DNA from: Sphingomonas sp. Y57
GTDB taxonomy: Bacteria; Pseudomonadota; Alphaproteobacteria; Sphingomonadales; Sphingomonadaceae
Direction: 5' to 3'
NCBI RefSeq assembly: GCF_001015195.1
Contig: NZ_LDES01000075.1
Location: 29,478-93,477, forward strand
Length of the DNA: 64,000 bases
Shown: in pieces, positions 49,993 through 59,640 of the stretch
Layout of the letters: each line of letters begins with the position of its first letter
Position numbering within the stretch: position 1 is the stretch's first letter
Notes under the pieces: model-generated
What the model was told of the DNA's origin: nothing
The model's database searches: none
What the model saw: only the letters and a program-made list of their open reading frames with translations
Position numbers and translations under genes: made by a program

Positions 49993-50683
49993 CGGCTTCG
50001 CCGATCTGGTGCTCGACGCGAACGCGCTGCGCGATGCGCGAGAGCGTGTCGAAACGGGAACCTATCGCGCCGCTCGCGGTGCCGTCGCCTCGACGACAAA
50101 GGATGCTGAGCGGGCGCTTGAGGCGGCGACCAGACATTTGGTCGGCGGAAACCTGTGGAGAGCTTGGAATAGCAAGATTTATCCGGAGAGCGGTCGAGCA
50201 TCGAATAACCCGACCGGCTTCATCTATCCGAAGGGTGCTAAAGGTGGGCGGACTGAGGGGGCGATCCGCAGTCTGGTCGAAGGCGGCCGCATTCGCGGAA
50301 AGGATGGTGGATTGATGGCGGTAGCGCTGCCGGTAGTGGGGCGGCGAGGTTGGTCAGGGGGGCGCGGTAACTGGACCGATATGAGCCCGAAGGAATGGTT
50401 GGCGCGAAACCCTGGCTATAAATTGGAGCCGATCTGGACGCGGGATGGGCGGGGTTTCCTGGTTGCAAAAGCAAATATTAATTCGCAAGGCCGCGTTCGC
50501 AGGGCAACAGCTCGGCAAATTGAAACCGAAATGCATGCGACAGTCTTGGTGTTCGCTTTACTCCCCGCAGTTAATGCACGCGGCGGTCTATCGATCGAAG
50601 GTACAGTGAAGCCCTTTGAAGCTAGGCTGCTGAAGAACTTTGAGCAGGAGGCCCGGCAAAGCCTGAGGGGTGACGTAATCTAG
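49979..50683 (+). CDS. DUF6441-type tail protein
   Basis: Protein of 234 residues. It starts within the end of the chaperone fusion. The segments RAWNSKIYPESGRAS, SLVEGGRIRGKDGGLMAVAL, and GRGFLVAKANINSQGRVRRA then TVLVFALLPAVNARGGLSIE follow the order of DUF6441 phage proteins found near tape measure genes. Base composition falls after about 50100, with more A and T than the neighbouring tail genes. The role is probably in tail assembly. Confidence 0.72.
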   Translation: MARNDGFADLVLDANALRDARERVETGTYRAARGAVASTTKDAERALEAATRHLVGGNLWRAWNSKIYPESGRASNNPTGFIYPKGAKGGRTEGAIRSLVEGGRIRGKDGGLMAVALPVVGRRGWSGGRGNWTDMSPKEWLARNPGYKLEPIWTRDGRGFLVAKANINSQGRVRRATARQIETEMHATVLVFALLPAVNARGGLSIEGTVKPFEARLLKNFEQEARQSLRGDVI

Positions 50684-50982
50684 CGAACGGTAATATTCCG
50701 AAACTGAGTATTTTCCTTCGGAACCGTTGATCCGCAAAACCGGCACTTCACAGCATCTGGTTGGATGGCTTCTGCGCAGGACGGACATTTGACCAGCTTG
50801 CCCAGATGCAAGGCGTCGGCCTTTGCATTTTCATTGTCAGCCGGGATCACGGCGATGATCAACATTGCTATCGGGCTTAGGAAAAGCGCCGCAAAGAACC
50901 ATCCGAAGGCGCTTCGATGTTTATACTCGGCAATGATGCCAGCAGCGATTGCGCAAACAATCCAGAACAAGATGAACATCAT
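50680..50982 (-). CDS. Membrane protein with C-terminal zinc ribbon (cargo gene)
   Basis: Protein of 100 residues: two adjacent transmembrane helices (about 2-19 and 28-47) and a C-terminal zinc ribbon CPSCAEAIQPDAVKCRFCG. It runs against the tail genes and is AT-richer. GGGAGG stands before the ATG at 50982 (50979 is also possible). Such small membrane zinc-ribbon proteins in prophages can be superinfection exclusion or lysogenic-conversion factors; this is inference. Confidence 0.68.
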   Translation of the reverse strand: MMFILFWIVCAIAAGIIAEYKHRSAFGWFFAALFLSPIAMLIIAVIPADNENAKADALHLGKLVKCPSCAEAIQPDAVKCRFCGSTVPKENTQFRNITVR

Positions 50983-51115
50983 GCCGCCTCCCGTTGGCAC
51001 GGGACGCTATGTCGATGGGAACGGGAAGTCGAGTCTCGCTCAGTCCAGATTGGCGCAGATGATGATGATCGCGAGGCTGAGCGCCGCGATCATCATCAGC
51101 CCGCCGATCAGAGGC

Positions 51116-51307
51116 TTATGATGGGGTCTTATTGGCAAGGGCAATATCGACCAAGCGGCGGATAGCCTCGGGCCGGTTTGGCAAATCCTGTTGGTCGCGG
51201 CGCCAGTCATCAAGCCGAGTTAGCATGTCGCGCTGCAAACGAAGGGTGATTGCCTCGCTATCGACCGATGGTCGGCCTTTTGATTTTTTAACATTAGAAA
51301 TTGACAT
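51116..51307 (-). CDS. Ribbon-helix-helix (Arc/CopG-like) repressor
   Basis: Protein of 63 residues. GRPSVDSEAITLRLQRDMLT gives the beta strand and first helix; RLDDWRRDQQDLPNRPEAIR then RLVDIAL gives the second helix of a ribbon-helix-helix domain. The ATG at 51307 is the natural start; upstream codons are unrelated. It is divergent from the operon with the BRO-N antirepressor, as Arc and Mnt are from ant in P22. It probably represses that operon. Confidence 0.75.
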   Translation of the reverse strand: MSISNVKKSKGRPSVDSEAITLRLQRDMLTRLDDWRRDQQDLPNRPEAIRRLVDIALANKTPS

Positions 51308-51333
51308 GCTGATTTTATAACGGCATTTAATGC
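51301..51333 (+). promoter_or_regulatory. Candidate promoter and operator of the antirepressor operon
   Basis: TTGACA at 51301-51306 is a perfect -35 hexamer for rightward transcription; a weak -10 (CATTTA or ATTTAA) follows after 17-18 bases. GCATT-T-AATGC (51323-51333) is a perfect palindrome over the -10 region and could be the ribbon-helix-helix binding site. Confidence 0.5.
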
Positions 51334-51392
51334 GAAGCGGAAGAGTGTTTGCACCACCCTTCCGCCTCTGACCCATCGCACGGAGGTGACCC

Positions 51393-51683
51393 ATGCAACC
51401 GGCTGACGACTATTCAGCACAGACGGCGCTTGAAGCCCACAGATTAAAGATCAACGGCGTGTCATCGCCGGCGCACGATCTCGACAATGCCGGTAATCTG
51501 CTCAACGAAGCGCACGGCGTTCTTGCGGCCTGCAATCTGCTGCTCGCCGAGTATGAGGGCGGCTTGCTCAATCCCAAACTGCTGGCCGCCGCGCTCAACG
51601 GCGCGGAACGGTTGTTGGAACAGGGCATACGGGATTTGACGGTGGGCTATCGCGAGATGCTGTCCGAAGTGAGGACGCACTGA
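51393..51683 (+). CDS. Small protein ahead of the antirepressor
   Basis: Protein of 96 residues, ATG preceded by GGAGGTGACCC, a near-perfect ribosome site. HDLDNAGNLLNEAHGVLAAC then LLLAEYEGGLLNPKLLAAAL and GAERLLEQGIRDL is all helical. No family was recognised. It is cotranscribed with the BRO-N protein (one-base overlap). Confidence 0.65.
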   Translation: MQPADDYSAQTALEAHRLKINGVSSPAHDLDNAGNLLNEAHGVLAACNLLLAEYEGGLLNPKLLAAALNGAERLLEQGIRDLTVGYREMLSEVRTH

Positions 51684-52450
51684 TGGGCGCGCTGGTGAAA
51701 AGCTTCGGCTTCGGTGAGCAGCTTGTCCGTGTTGTCGAACGAGCAGACGAATATTGGTTCGTTGCGAACGACGTTTGCGCGGCGTTGGAACTGGCTAATC
51801 CCCGTGATGTCGTCGCGAAGCTGGACAATGACGAGCGGGATGATGTCGGTTTAGCCGACGCCATCGGTCGTGATCAGCGTACCACGATCATCTCCGAGGG
51901 CGGCATGTACACGATCGTGCTGCGGTCGCGGGACGCCGTGAAGCCGGGGACGGTGGCATATCGCTTTCGGAAGTGGGTGACGGGCGAGGTCCTGCCCGCC
52001 TTGCGGCGCGAGGGGCGGTACGAACTGGAGCCGGTGGCGAATGACGAACTGGCCCGCCAGCCCGAGGCGCCGGACGAGTTCGACCGGGAACGGCTCAACC
52101 TGCAAATGGTGCGGGAGGCGCGGATCGTGTTCGGTGCGGCGGCGGCGCGTCGGATATGGGCGCTGCGCGGCCTGCCCGACCTGAGCGCGCCCGAACCACC
52201 GACCTTGCCGGCCATGATCCATGCCGAGCAGTACCGGCCGGTCGGCGACTGGATGCGGGATCGGGTGACGATGTGCAGCGCGTCGCGGGTCCGGTCGATG
52301 GAGCTGTATGGCGATTATGTCGACTGGTGCCGGCGGCAAGGTGTCGAGCCGCTGAGCCAGATTGCGTTCAGCCGCTACCTGACCAGTTGCGGCATAGGGC
52401 GGGCGCATTCGGAGGTGAGCTGGCGAACCGGCATCCGGTTGCGTACCTGA
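51683..52450 (+). CDS. BRO-N domain phage antirepressor
   Basis: Protein of 255 residues. The BRO-N domain (about 8-115) is clear: VRVVERADEYWFVANDVCAA, then LELANPRDVVAKLDNDERDD and ISEGGMYTIVLRSRDAVKPG with FRKWVTGEVLPALRREGRY. The C-terminal part (about 165-255) resembles a second DNA- or protein-binding module of phage antirepressors. In P22-like phages, Ant inactivates the prime repressor. Here it could inactivate the CI-type repressor encoded at 27434 and induce the prophage. Confidence 0.85.
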   Translation: MGALVKSFGFGEQLVRVVERADEYWFVANDVCAALELANPRDVVAKLDNDERDDVGLADAIGRDQRTTIISEGGMYTIVLRSRDAVKPGTVAYRFRKWVTGEVLPALRREGRYELEPVANDELARQPEAPDEFDRERLNLQMVREARIVFGAAAARRIWALRGLPDLSAPEPPTLPAMIHAEQYRPVGDWMRDRVTMCSASRVRSMELYGDYVDWCRRQGVEPLSQIAFSRYLTSCGIGRAHSEVSWRTGIRLRT

Positions 52451-52522
52451 TCTGACGCACATTGCAGGATTTCTTAGGGTGCAGGCGCAAGCCTGTGCCC
52501 CTTTCGTCGTGGAGCGCATGGC

Positions 52523-55500
52523 ATGGATATCGTCGCACGGCTCAAGCTCAGCGGCCAGAATTTCACGGCCGAACTGGGCAAGACGCTTGGCGATGCCGAG
52601 CGGAAATTCGGCAGCACCGGCAGCGTCATCGGCCGCAACCTGGGCGACGGGATCGGCGGAGGATTGCAGACGGCGGCTGCGCGCGTCCCGGTTCTGGGCA
52701 ATGCGCTGGCAGGCTTATCGGGTGTGGCGCTCATAACAGCGGCCGGGCTGGGTGCAGTCACTTTGGCGGCTGCACACGGTCTGGCCGGGATCGAAGAATA
52801 TGAAGGGGGGGTTCGTCAGCTCGACGCCGTTCTCAAAGCCACCGGGAATACCACCGGTATCGCCCGCGACGAGTTGATCGCCTTCGCGAACGACATGGAA
52901 GGCGTGTGGGCGACGCCGGCCGAAGAGATCATGAAGGCCGAGCAGGTGCTCGCGGCCTTCGGCGGTGTCGCCGGCACCACGTTCGAACGGGCGATCACGG
53001 GTGCGGCCGACATGTCGGCGGTGTTCGGCGGCGATCTCAATTCCAATGTCGAGAAGGTCGGCACCGTGTTGCAGAACCTCGCTCAGGGCGAGGTCAAGGG
53101 GCTGGAGCGCGGGTTCAAGTTCCTTGGAACGGAAACACTAAAATCAGTCGCCCAATTGGCCGAGGTTGGCAAAACCGCCGAGGCGCAGCGCGTTCTTCTT
53201 GATGCTTTAGAGAAGAAAATCGGTGGCGCGAAGAAGGTCGAAGGGGAGGGGCTAAGCGGTTCGTTCTTCCGACTTGGCGAGTCGGTCAATGGCGCGGTTG
53301 AAAACATAGTCCGTAGTAGCGGAGCTTATGACGGCGCGATTTCGTGGGTCGATGCACTCACGAAAAAGGTCGATGCGCTTTCGGCAAGCATAGGGCGGGT
53401 GGGGTTTGGGCGAACCCTCGGGTCCCTTTGGATGGGCTATGGCCTTCCACAGCCTGACGCGCCAGAGCTGGGGGACACTATGCGGGAGTTGAACAAACGC
53501 CCGTCGTTCACGTCGATCGGCGACATGATAGCCGACAAGTCCGCCCAGGCCGCCTATGCCTCCGCCGAAGCCCAGCGGAAGGCAGAAGAGGCGCGGAAAG
53601 CGGGCGAGGACGCGACCAAGAAAGCGCAGGCCGAGGCGGAGCGCACCGCCGCCGATCTCGCCTCCCGCCTCGAAACGCTGCGCGACAAATATAGCGGCGT
53701 GGCGGCCGAGGCGCGCGAATATGTCGATGCGCTGGCCGACATCGACCGGCTGATCTCGGCCGGCAAGATCGGATCGGAGGAGGCCGCCCGTCTGAAGCTG
53801 GGCGCCTTCACCGAACGGATGGAGGCCGCCGTCCGCGCGATCGGCGGCGGCAAGGTGCAGTGGGGCGGCGCCACCGATCTGCGCGGCCTGATCGACAATG
53901 GCGATGCCCAGGCCGGCCTTGTCGGCGAGGTGGCGAAGGAGAAGATCGAGAAGGCGCAGGCCGATATCGCGGCCCATTACAAGCGGGTCATGACGGATGC
54001 GGTCGAGGATGTCGCCGACATCATGACCGACCTGATCGGCGGCAAGGCCGGGCGGCTGATCGGCGACCTGCTCTCCGTTGCCGGCGGCGGCCGGGCCAAT
54101 AATTCGGCGCTCAACCTGCTGACGAAATGGACGGGGACGCCGCCGATCGTCGGCAAGCCCGGCGGCGACGGCGAGGTGGCCGGATCGGTCGACAAGCTCG
54201 GCAAGAAAATGGAAGGTCTGCTCGGCCTGTCGGGCGAGTTCACCCAATCGCTCGGCCGGATGCTCGCGGGCGCCGGGCTGGGCGCGGCGGCGGGCGGCCT
54301 GGTCGGATCGTCGCAGGCGTCGCAGTTCGGGGCGATGGCGGGCGGCGCGCTGGGCGAGAAGGCCGGCGAGATGGTGGGCAAGTCGCTGGGCAAGAGCATG
54401 GAGAAGCTCGCCGGCTTCGCCGGGCCGCTCGGCTCGATCGCGGGCGGCCTGGTCGGAAGCGCGCTCGGCGGGCTGCTCGGCGGCGTGAAGTGGGGCGCGT
54501 CGACCATCTCCTTTTCGGATGGCGAATTCTCGGCCGGCAAGGCGACGGGCAATAGCGGCGGCGCCAGGCAGAACGCCAGCGCCAGCGCGAACAGCGTCGT
54601 CAACAGCCTCGAAAGCATCGTCGAGCAGCTCGGCGGCACGGTGCTGTCGGCGCCTAATATCACGATCGGCCAGCGCCATGGCGACTATCGCGTCAATACC
54701 GGCGGTACGTCGCTGAAGATCAAGAAAGGGGCGATGGAGTTCGACCAGGATCAGCAGGGGGCGGTGGAGTATGCGATCCGCCAGATGCTGACCGGGGCGG
54801 TCATTGACGGCATTTCCCAAGCGGCAAAGAATGTCCTGAAGGACCCGAAGAACGATCTGGAGGAAGCCGTTGCGAAGGCCGGCTATATCGAGGCGATCCC
54901 CAAGGCGCTGAAGGCCCGGCTCGATCCGGTCGGCGCCGCGATCGACGCGCTCAACGACAAATGGGAAAAGACGGTCGAGGCGCTTCGCGAGGGCGGCGCG
55001 GGCGCCGAGCAGATGGCGGAGGCGCAACGGCTCTACAATCTTGAGCTGGAGGACGTGAAGATCAACACCAAGGCGGCCTCGGCCAGCCTCAACGAGTTCC
55101 TCAAGGGGCTCAAGGTGGGATCGTCGTCGCCGCTGTCGCTGCGCGATCAGGAGGCCGCCGCCAAGGCCGAGTTGCAGCCGTTCCTCGACCGGATCGCCGC
55201 CGGCAGCTCGATCGATCAGGACGCCTATCAGTCGGCCGCGCAGACCTTCCTCGATATCGAGCGGCAGTTGTACGGGTCGACCAACGCCTTCTTCACGGCG
55301 TTCGACCAGATACAGGCGGCGACCGCCAAGGCGATCGCCACGATCGACAATGCCGTGCCGATCAGCGACCCGGCCGCCGATCCGTTCGCGGAGAAGACGG
55401 CGACCGCGACCCAGACCAGCGCGCAACTGCTCGACCAGATCAGCGGCCAGTTGCAGGGGCAGAGCGCCCAGCTCGCCGCGCTGCTGGAGGCGTTCAAGGC

Positions 55501-55546
55501 CAATGGCGGGGGCTTCGGCTTCATCGGTGGCGGGAGGGCCTTCTAA
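52523..55546 (+). CDS. Tail tape measure protein
   Basis: Longest tail-core protein, 1007 residues, which sets tail length. The N-terminal domain contains LAGIEEYEGGVRQLDAVLKA, TTFERAITGAADMSAVFGG and NVEKVGTVLQNLAQGEVKGL, as in lambda-type tape measures. A charged helix (RKAEEARKAGEDATKKAQAE) and Gly/Ala-rich hydrophobic stretches (about 590-660) follow. The start at 52523 has a modest ribosome site. It follows the antirepressor cargo and precedes tail-tip genes. Confidence 0.92.
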   Translation: MDIVARLKLSGQNFTAELGKTLGDAERKFGSTGSVIGRNLGDGIGGGLQTAAARVPVLGNALAGLSGVALITAAGLGAVTLAAAHGLAGIEEYEGGVRQLDAVLKATGNTTGIARDELIAFANDMEGVWATPAEEIMKAEQVLAAFGGVAGTTFERAITGAADMSAVFGGDLNSNVEKVGTVLQNLAQGEVKGLERGFKFLGTETLKSVAQLAEVGKTAEAQRVLLDALEKKIGGAKKVEGEGLSGSFFRLGESVNGAVENIVRSSGAYDGAISWVDALTKKVDALSASIGRVGFGRTLGSLWMGYGLPQPDAPELGDTMRELNKRPSFTSIGDMIADKSAQAAYASAEAQRKAEEARKAGEDATKKAQAEAERTAADLASRLETLRDKYSGVAAEAREYVDALADIDRLISAGKIGSEEAARLKLGAFTERMEAAVRAIGGGKVQWGGATDLRGLIDNGDAQAGLVGEVAKEKIEKAQADIAAHYKRVMTDAVEDVADIMTDLIGGKAGRLIGDLLSVAGGGRANNSALNLLTKWTGTPPIVGKPGGDGEVAGSVDKLGKKMEGLLGLSGEFTQSLGRMLAGAGLGAAAGGLVGSSQASQFGAMAGGALGEKAGEMVGKSLGKSMEKLAGFAGPLGSIAGGLVGSALGGLLGGVKWGASTISFSDGEFSAGKATGNSGGARQNASASANSVVNSLESIVEQLGGTVLSAPNITIGQRHGDYRVNTGGTSLKIKKGAMEFDQDQQGAVEYAIRQMLTGAVIDGISQAAKNVLKDPKNDLEEAVAKAGYIEAIPKALKARLDPVGAAIDALNDKWEKTVEALREGGAGAEQMAEAQRLYNLELEDVKINTKAASASLNEFLKGLKVGSSSPLSLRDQEAAAKAELQPFLDRIAAGSSIDQDAYQSAAQTFLDIERQLYGSTNAFFTAFDQIQAATAKAIATIDNAVPISDPAADPFAEKTATATQTSAQLLDQISGQLQGQSAQLAALLEAFKANGGGFGFIGGGRAF

Positions 55547-55908
55547 TGCCAGCACTGCCGGCCGATATCGCCGCGGCCTCGCGCGAGGCCCTGACCGAAA
55601 GCTGGGAAAGCGCGCCGATCAAGGCCCGCTTTCCCGGCGCCCGCGATCAGGGTTCGCCCCCGGCGGAGGGCTTCTTCGACGAGCCCGAGGATGCCCAAGC
55701 CTGCGCCGATCAGCGCGGCGCCCTGCTCGGCGTCGAGCGGCGGCGCTTCGCGGTCCCGATACAGGCCGAACTCTGGATCGACCCGACGACGGGCCTGCCG
55801 ACCTATCGGCTGATCGACAGCGATCAACGGGTCGACGCGCCGTGTCTCCCGGCCCGGATCGAACTCGATCTGGAAAATGAAGAAACGACCCTCGAACTGT
55901 TCGGGTAA
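55546..55908 (+). CDS. Tail protein of unknown function
   Basis: Protein of 120 residues, one-base overlap with the tape measure. WESAPIKARFPGARDQG, RGALLGVERRRFAVPIQAEL and PTYRLIDSDQRVDAPCLPA indicate a beta-rich small tail component. No family was recognised; place in the tail-tip cluster suggests a distal tail role. Confidence 0.62.
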   Translation: MPALPADIAAASREALTESWESAPIKARFPGARDQGSPPAEGFFDEPEDAQACADQRGALLGVERRRFAVPIQAELWIDPTTGLPTYRLIDSDQRVDAPCLPARIELDLENEETTLELFG

Positions 55909-55911
55909 GCC

Positions 55912-56712
55912 ATGTCCAATGCACTGATCGTCCCGCCGGCCGCGTTCACAGCGGTCACGGCCAGCGGCTCCGCGTCCGGTCACGATCCCGCCTATGTCGG
56001 CAACGATTATATGGGCGTGGTCTGGAAGAGCCCGGCCGGGGCCTCGGCGTCGCTGACCGTCGACCTGGGCTCCGACATGGCCTGCGACACGGCATTCCTG
56101 TTCGGCTGCGACGGCGCGACCGGGGCGATGACGTTGAAGGTCGAGGCGAGCACCGCCGCGCAGGGGCCGGGCTTCGCGCCTGCGGGCTGGTCGGGGGCGG
56201 CGCTGCCGTTCCTGGCCGGGTCCGAGATGCCGGTGAACGGACGCGGCGTCGCGCTGTGGCAGGCGCCCAAAGGGGCGGGGCCGGCGGCATCGCGCTATTG
56301 GCGCTTCACCATCGGCGGGCTTGCCGGCGGGCAGGCGTCGGTCGCGCGCATCGTACTCGGCCGCGATCTCGCGCTGGAGCGCAATTTCGGCTTCGGCGCC
56401 GGGCTGGGCGTCAAGGACCTCGGTTCGGTCGACTGGAACCGCCTCGGCGTGATGACGCGCAAGCGAGGCCGGAAGCTCCGCACCCTCGGCCTGACCTACA
56501 AGGCGATCCACAAGGATGAGGTGGAAGCCGCCTGGCTGCCGATGATCGAGGCGATCGGCAATACGGAGATGCTGGCGATCCTGACCGATCCGGCGGCCGA
56601 CGCCATGCGGCAGCGCCGCTTCTATTTCGGGCCGTGCTTCGGCGACCTGTCGGCGATCTGGCAGCGCGCCGACGGGTTCACCGCCGGGCTCAATCTGGTG
56701 AGCGTGATCTGA
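55912..56712 (+). CDS. Tail-tip protein, distal-tail-like
   Basis: Protein of 266 residues. DYMGVVWKSPAGASASLTVD, then YWRFTIGGLAGGQASVARIV and RRFYFGPCFGDLSAIWQ shows a beta-sandwich resembling discoidin-type (galactose-binding) and distal-tail domains. It could attach the tail tube to the hub. It ends at the start of the hub/host-specificity gene (one-base overlap). Confidence 0.68.
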   Translation: MSNALIVPPAAFTAVTASGSASGHDPAYVGNDYMGVVWKSPAGASASLTVDLGSDMACDTAFLFGCDGATGAMTLKVEASTAAQGPGFAPAGWSGAALPFLAGSEMPVNGRGVALWQAPKGAGPAASRYWRFTIGGLAGGQASVARIVLGRDLALERNFGFGAGLGVKDLGSVDWNRLGVMTRKRGRKLRTLGLTYKAIHKDEVEAAWLPMIEAIGNTEMLAILTDPAADAMRQRRFYFGPCFGDLSAIWQRADGFTAGLNLVSVI

Positions 56713-59630
56713 TGCCGGCGACGCTGATCCAGATCGACGGTTGGGACCCTGTGGCCGGGGAGGCGGTGACGCTGCGCGCCGCCAGCCATGACGATCCGGC
56801 TGTCTGTCACCTCGACGGGGCGGTGTGGTGGCCAGCCATCGCGCAGCTCCCCAAGCTGCGGTACGACCTGTTCTCGGGCAGCTTCGACGGGCAGATCGAT
56901 ACGCCGTCGTCGACCGTCACGCTGATGACGGAGGCCTTCCCCGATCTCCCGCGCTACGCGCTGGCCGACGCGCGGCTGCGGCTGTGGCGCGGCGAGGTGG
57001 GCGCGGCCTGGGGCGATTACGTCCTGCGCTTCGACGGCATCGTGACGGCCCAGCCCAAGGTCGAGGCGCTGACCGCGACGATCGATTTCGCGGTCGATGA
57101 CCGCTGGCTCGATACGCCGCTGCTCGACCTGTACGCGGGAACGACGGGGATCGAGGGCGAGGCCGGCCAGAAAGGTACTCCCAAGCCCTGGTGCCTCGGC
57201 GAGCCGCGCTATGTGCCCGGCGTGATGATCGACAGCGTGGACATGATCGTCCACCTGTCGGCCTATGGCGCGATCCAGTCGCTCAACGCCGCGCTGGAGC
57301 GCCTGGTGCGGTTCCCCTTCTCGATCGGCGACTATGCCAATCTCGCGGCGCTGAAGGCGGCGGCGATCCCGCGCGGCTACATCGGGACGTGCAAGGCGTT
57401 GGGTCTGGTGCGCCACGGCGCGCCGCTGGAAGGGATGCCCAGCTATCTCGTGTCGGGCGACGCGGCCGGCCCGGACGGGTGGGCGCGCAAGCCGGGCGAG
57501 ATCATCCGGCGGATCGCGCACAAGCTGGGCAAGGTGGATCGCGTCTCGGGCGCCTCGCTCGATGCGCTCGACGCGGCGCGGCCGTGGAACCTGTCGCTCT
57601 ATCTGGGCGAGCAGGTGACGGCGCGCGCGATCATCCAACGTATCGCCGCGAGCGTGAACGCGGTGGCGGGCGTGTCCTGGCTCGGCCAGTTGTTCGTCGT
57701 GCCGATCGGGATCGGCGAACCGGTTGCGACGCTGCGCAGCGACGGCACCGCCCTGCCCATGGTCGGCGATGTCCAACAGATCGAGGTGAGCCCGCCCTAT
57801 TGGCGGATGGCGGTGCAGGCCGAGCGCACATGGCAGGTCCATGCCCTGTCCGACATCGCGTTCAGTGCGGTGCTGCTCGATCGCGGCCGCTACATCGCGG
57901 CCGAAAGCTATCGCGAAGGCGATGTCGTCGACATGCCGGATGGATCGCGCTGGCTGCATGTCGGCACCGCGCCGACCAGCGGCGTCGCACCCGGCAGCGA
58001 CGGTGCGGTCTGGTTCAACCTGTCGGCGTCGATCGACCCGGCCGACATCCGTTATGACGGTGGCGCCGGCCCGACATTGCAGGACCTCAAGCCCGCCGAG
58101 CCGGGTGCGACAGCCGGTGCGCCGGCCGGGACCTATGTTGCCGACAAGCTTGCCGAGGAGGTGGTTGCCGATGCGCTGGCGACCATCGCGATCGTGGAGG
58201 GGGAACGCGCGCAGCTTTCCAAGCTGCTGACCAACTACCTCAAGACGATGCTGCTCGCCGAGACGCGCGAGCAGCGATCGCAGGCGCTCGCGTGGCTCGA
58301 TGGTGAGCACCTCCATACCGTCCAGCGGCGCGAGACGCAGGCGCGGATCGACGGCGATACCGCGATCGTCACCGATCTGGCGCTGATGGGCGCCAAGTCG
58401 CTCGACGGGTCGGCGTGGATACTCGACATCAATACGGTCAAGGTCAGCCCGACGCAGACCTATGCCGAGCGGGACGCCGAGATATCGGCGTCGTTGACCA
58501 CGCTCGGCGGGACGATCACGGCGAACTATGCCGCGCTCCAGACCGCCATCGCCGATGAGGAGGCGGCGCGGGTCAGCGCGATCACGACGATGAACGCGGC
58601 GCTCGCGACGGAGACGAGCAACCGCGAGGCGGCGATCGTCACGGTCCAAGAGGCGATCAACGACGAAGCCGGCGCGCGGGCGACGGCGATTGCCGATCTG
58701 CAATCGCAGGTCGATGGGGTCGAGGCCGATCTTGCCGCGCAGGTGTCGACGCTGGAAACGGCGATCAGCGACGAAAGCTCCGCGCGCGCCTCGGCGCTGA
58801 CCAGCGTCAACGCGACCTTGACCAGCCATGGCGCCTCGTTGACCGCGAACTCGGCGAGCATCGGGGACCTGACGACGGCGCTCGCCACGCTGACCACGAC
58901 GGAGGCGGATCATTATTCGTCGTTGAGCGCGTCGATCAGCGGGATCGGCTCGACCGTCACGACGCACAGCGGCGCGATTGCCAGCCTGCAAGGCCGCACC
59001 GGCGCTTATTGGTCGGTCACGACGAACACCAGCAGCGGGGCGACGGCCTTCATTTCGGCGCGCGCGGAGACCTCGCCCGGCGTCGTCACCAGCAATGTCG
59101 CGTTCGGGGCGAAGGAGGTCCATATCTCCAACCCGTCCGCCGGCTCGGGCTGGACGATGGTGCTCCGCGTCGCGGGCGGCAATGTCGAAATCTACGGCAA
59201 CCTCAAGACGACGGGATCGGTCAGCACCCCGAACCTGATCAGCAACAGCGTCACGAAGGTCGAGTCGACGCTTTCGGGCAGCACCCGCACGTCGAACGGT
59301 AGCTGGTACAACGTCCTGTCGGGGGCGTGGCACACCTTCACTCTCGACTACGCGGCAGACGTGCTGGTGCTGTTCATGGGCCGGGCGAACTATATCGGGT
59401 CGTCGTCGCTGATCGTCCGCATGATCCTCTACAACGCGGCCGAGGCCGTGATCGGTTCGGTCGAGGGGCCGTCGTCGGGCGACGGCGCCTATATGTCGAA
59501 CCCGTCCTTCCCCGCCACATGGTCTTTGTCCGCCGGCACCTATCATATCGGGCCGCAATTCCTGGCCGATAGCGGCGATGTCGAGATGCGCTCGGGCTCG
59601 GGCGTCATCGTGTTCATCCGGTACAAGTAG
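56712..59630 (+). CDS. Tail hub/host-specificity protein with coiled-coil stem (J-like)
   Basis: Protein of 972 residues. The N-terminal 430 or so residues look like a tail-hub module (WPAIAQLPKLRYDLFSGSFD, YGAIQSLNAALERLVRFPFS). A long coiled coil follows (about 600-760: repeated AISDESSARASALTSVNATL-like blocks), then a beta-rich tip (SGSTRTSNGSWYNVLSGAWH). This organisation fits J-type central tail proteins with a DUF1983-like coiled region. It should contact the host envelope and open the tail. Confidence 0.82.
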   Translation: MPATLIQIDGWDPVAGEAVTLRAASHDDPAVCHLDGAVWWPAIAQLPKLRYDLFSGSFDGQIDTPSSTVTLMTEAFPDLPRYALADARLRLWRGEVGAAWGDYVLRFDGIVTAQPKVEALTATIDFAVDDRWLDTPLLDLYAGTTGIEGEAGQKGTPKPWCLGEPRYVPGVMIDSVDMIVHLSAYGAIQSLNAALERLVRFPFSIGDYANLAALKAAAIPRGYIGTCKALGLVRHGAPLEGMPSYLVSGDAAGPDGWARKPGEIIRRIAHKLGKVDRVSGASLDALDAARPWNLSLYLGEQVTARAIIQRIAASVNAVAGVSWLGQLFVVPIGIGEPVATLRSDGTALPMVGDVQQIEVSPPYWRMAVQAERTWQVHALSDIAFSAVLLDRGRYIAAESYREGDVVDMPDGSRWLHVGTAPTSGVAPGSDGAVWFNLSASIDPADIRYDGGAGPTLQDLKPAEPGATAGAPAGTYVADKLAEEVVADALATIAIVEGERAQLSKLLTNYLKTMLLAETREQRSQALAWLDGEHLHTVQRRETQARIDGDTAIVTDLALMGAKSLDGSAWILDINTVKVSPTQTYAERDAEISASLTTLGGTITANYAALQTAIADEEAARVSAITTMNAALATETSNREAAIVTVQEAINDEAGARATAIADLQSQVDGVEADLAAQVSTLETAISDESSARASALTSVNATLTSHGASLTANSASIGDLTTALATLTTTEADHYSSLSASISGIGSTVTTHSGAIASLQGRTGAYWSVTTNTSSGATAFISARAETSPGVVTSNVAFGAKEVHISNPSAGSGWTMVLRVAGGNVEIYGNLKTTGSVSTPNLISNSVTKVESTLSGSTRTSNGSWYNVLSGAWHTFTLDYAADVLVLFMGRANYIGSSSLIVRMILYNAAEAVIGSVEGPSSGDGAYMSNPSFPATWSLSAGTYHIGPQFLADSGDVEMRSGSGVIVFIRYK

Positions 59631-59640
59631 GAGCGCGGCG

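Noticed and set aside
51050..51121. Tiny hydrophobic frame (about 18 residues) on the minus strand
   Set aside because: It starts at an ATG inside a GATGATGAT run without a convincing ribosome site; too short to support.
53252..55555. Open frame of 767 codons on the minus strand
   Set aside because: Antisense to the tape measure gene, which has family motifs; the reverse frame has Leu/Arg/Asp bias and no known fold.
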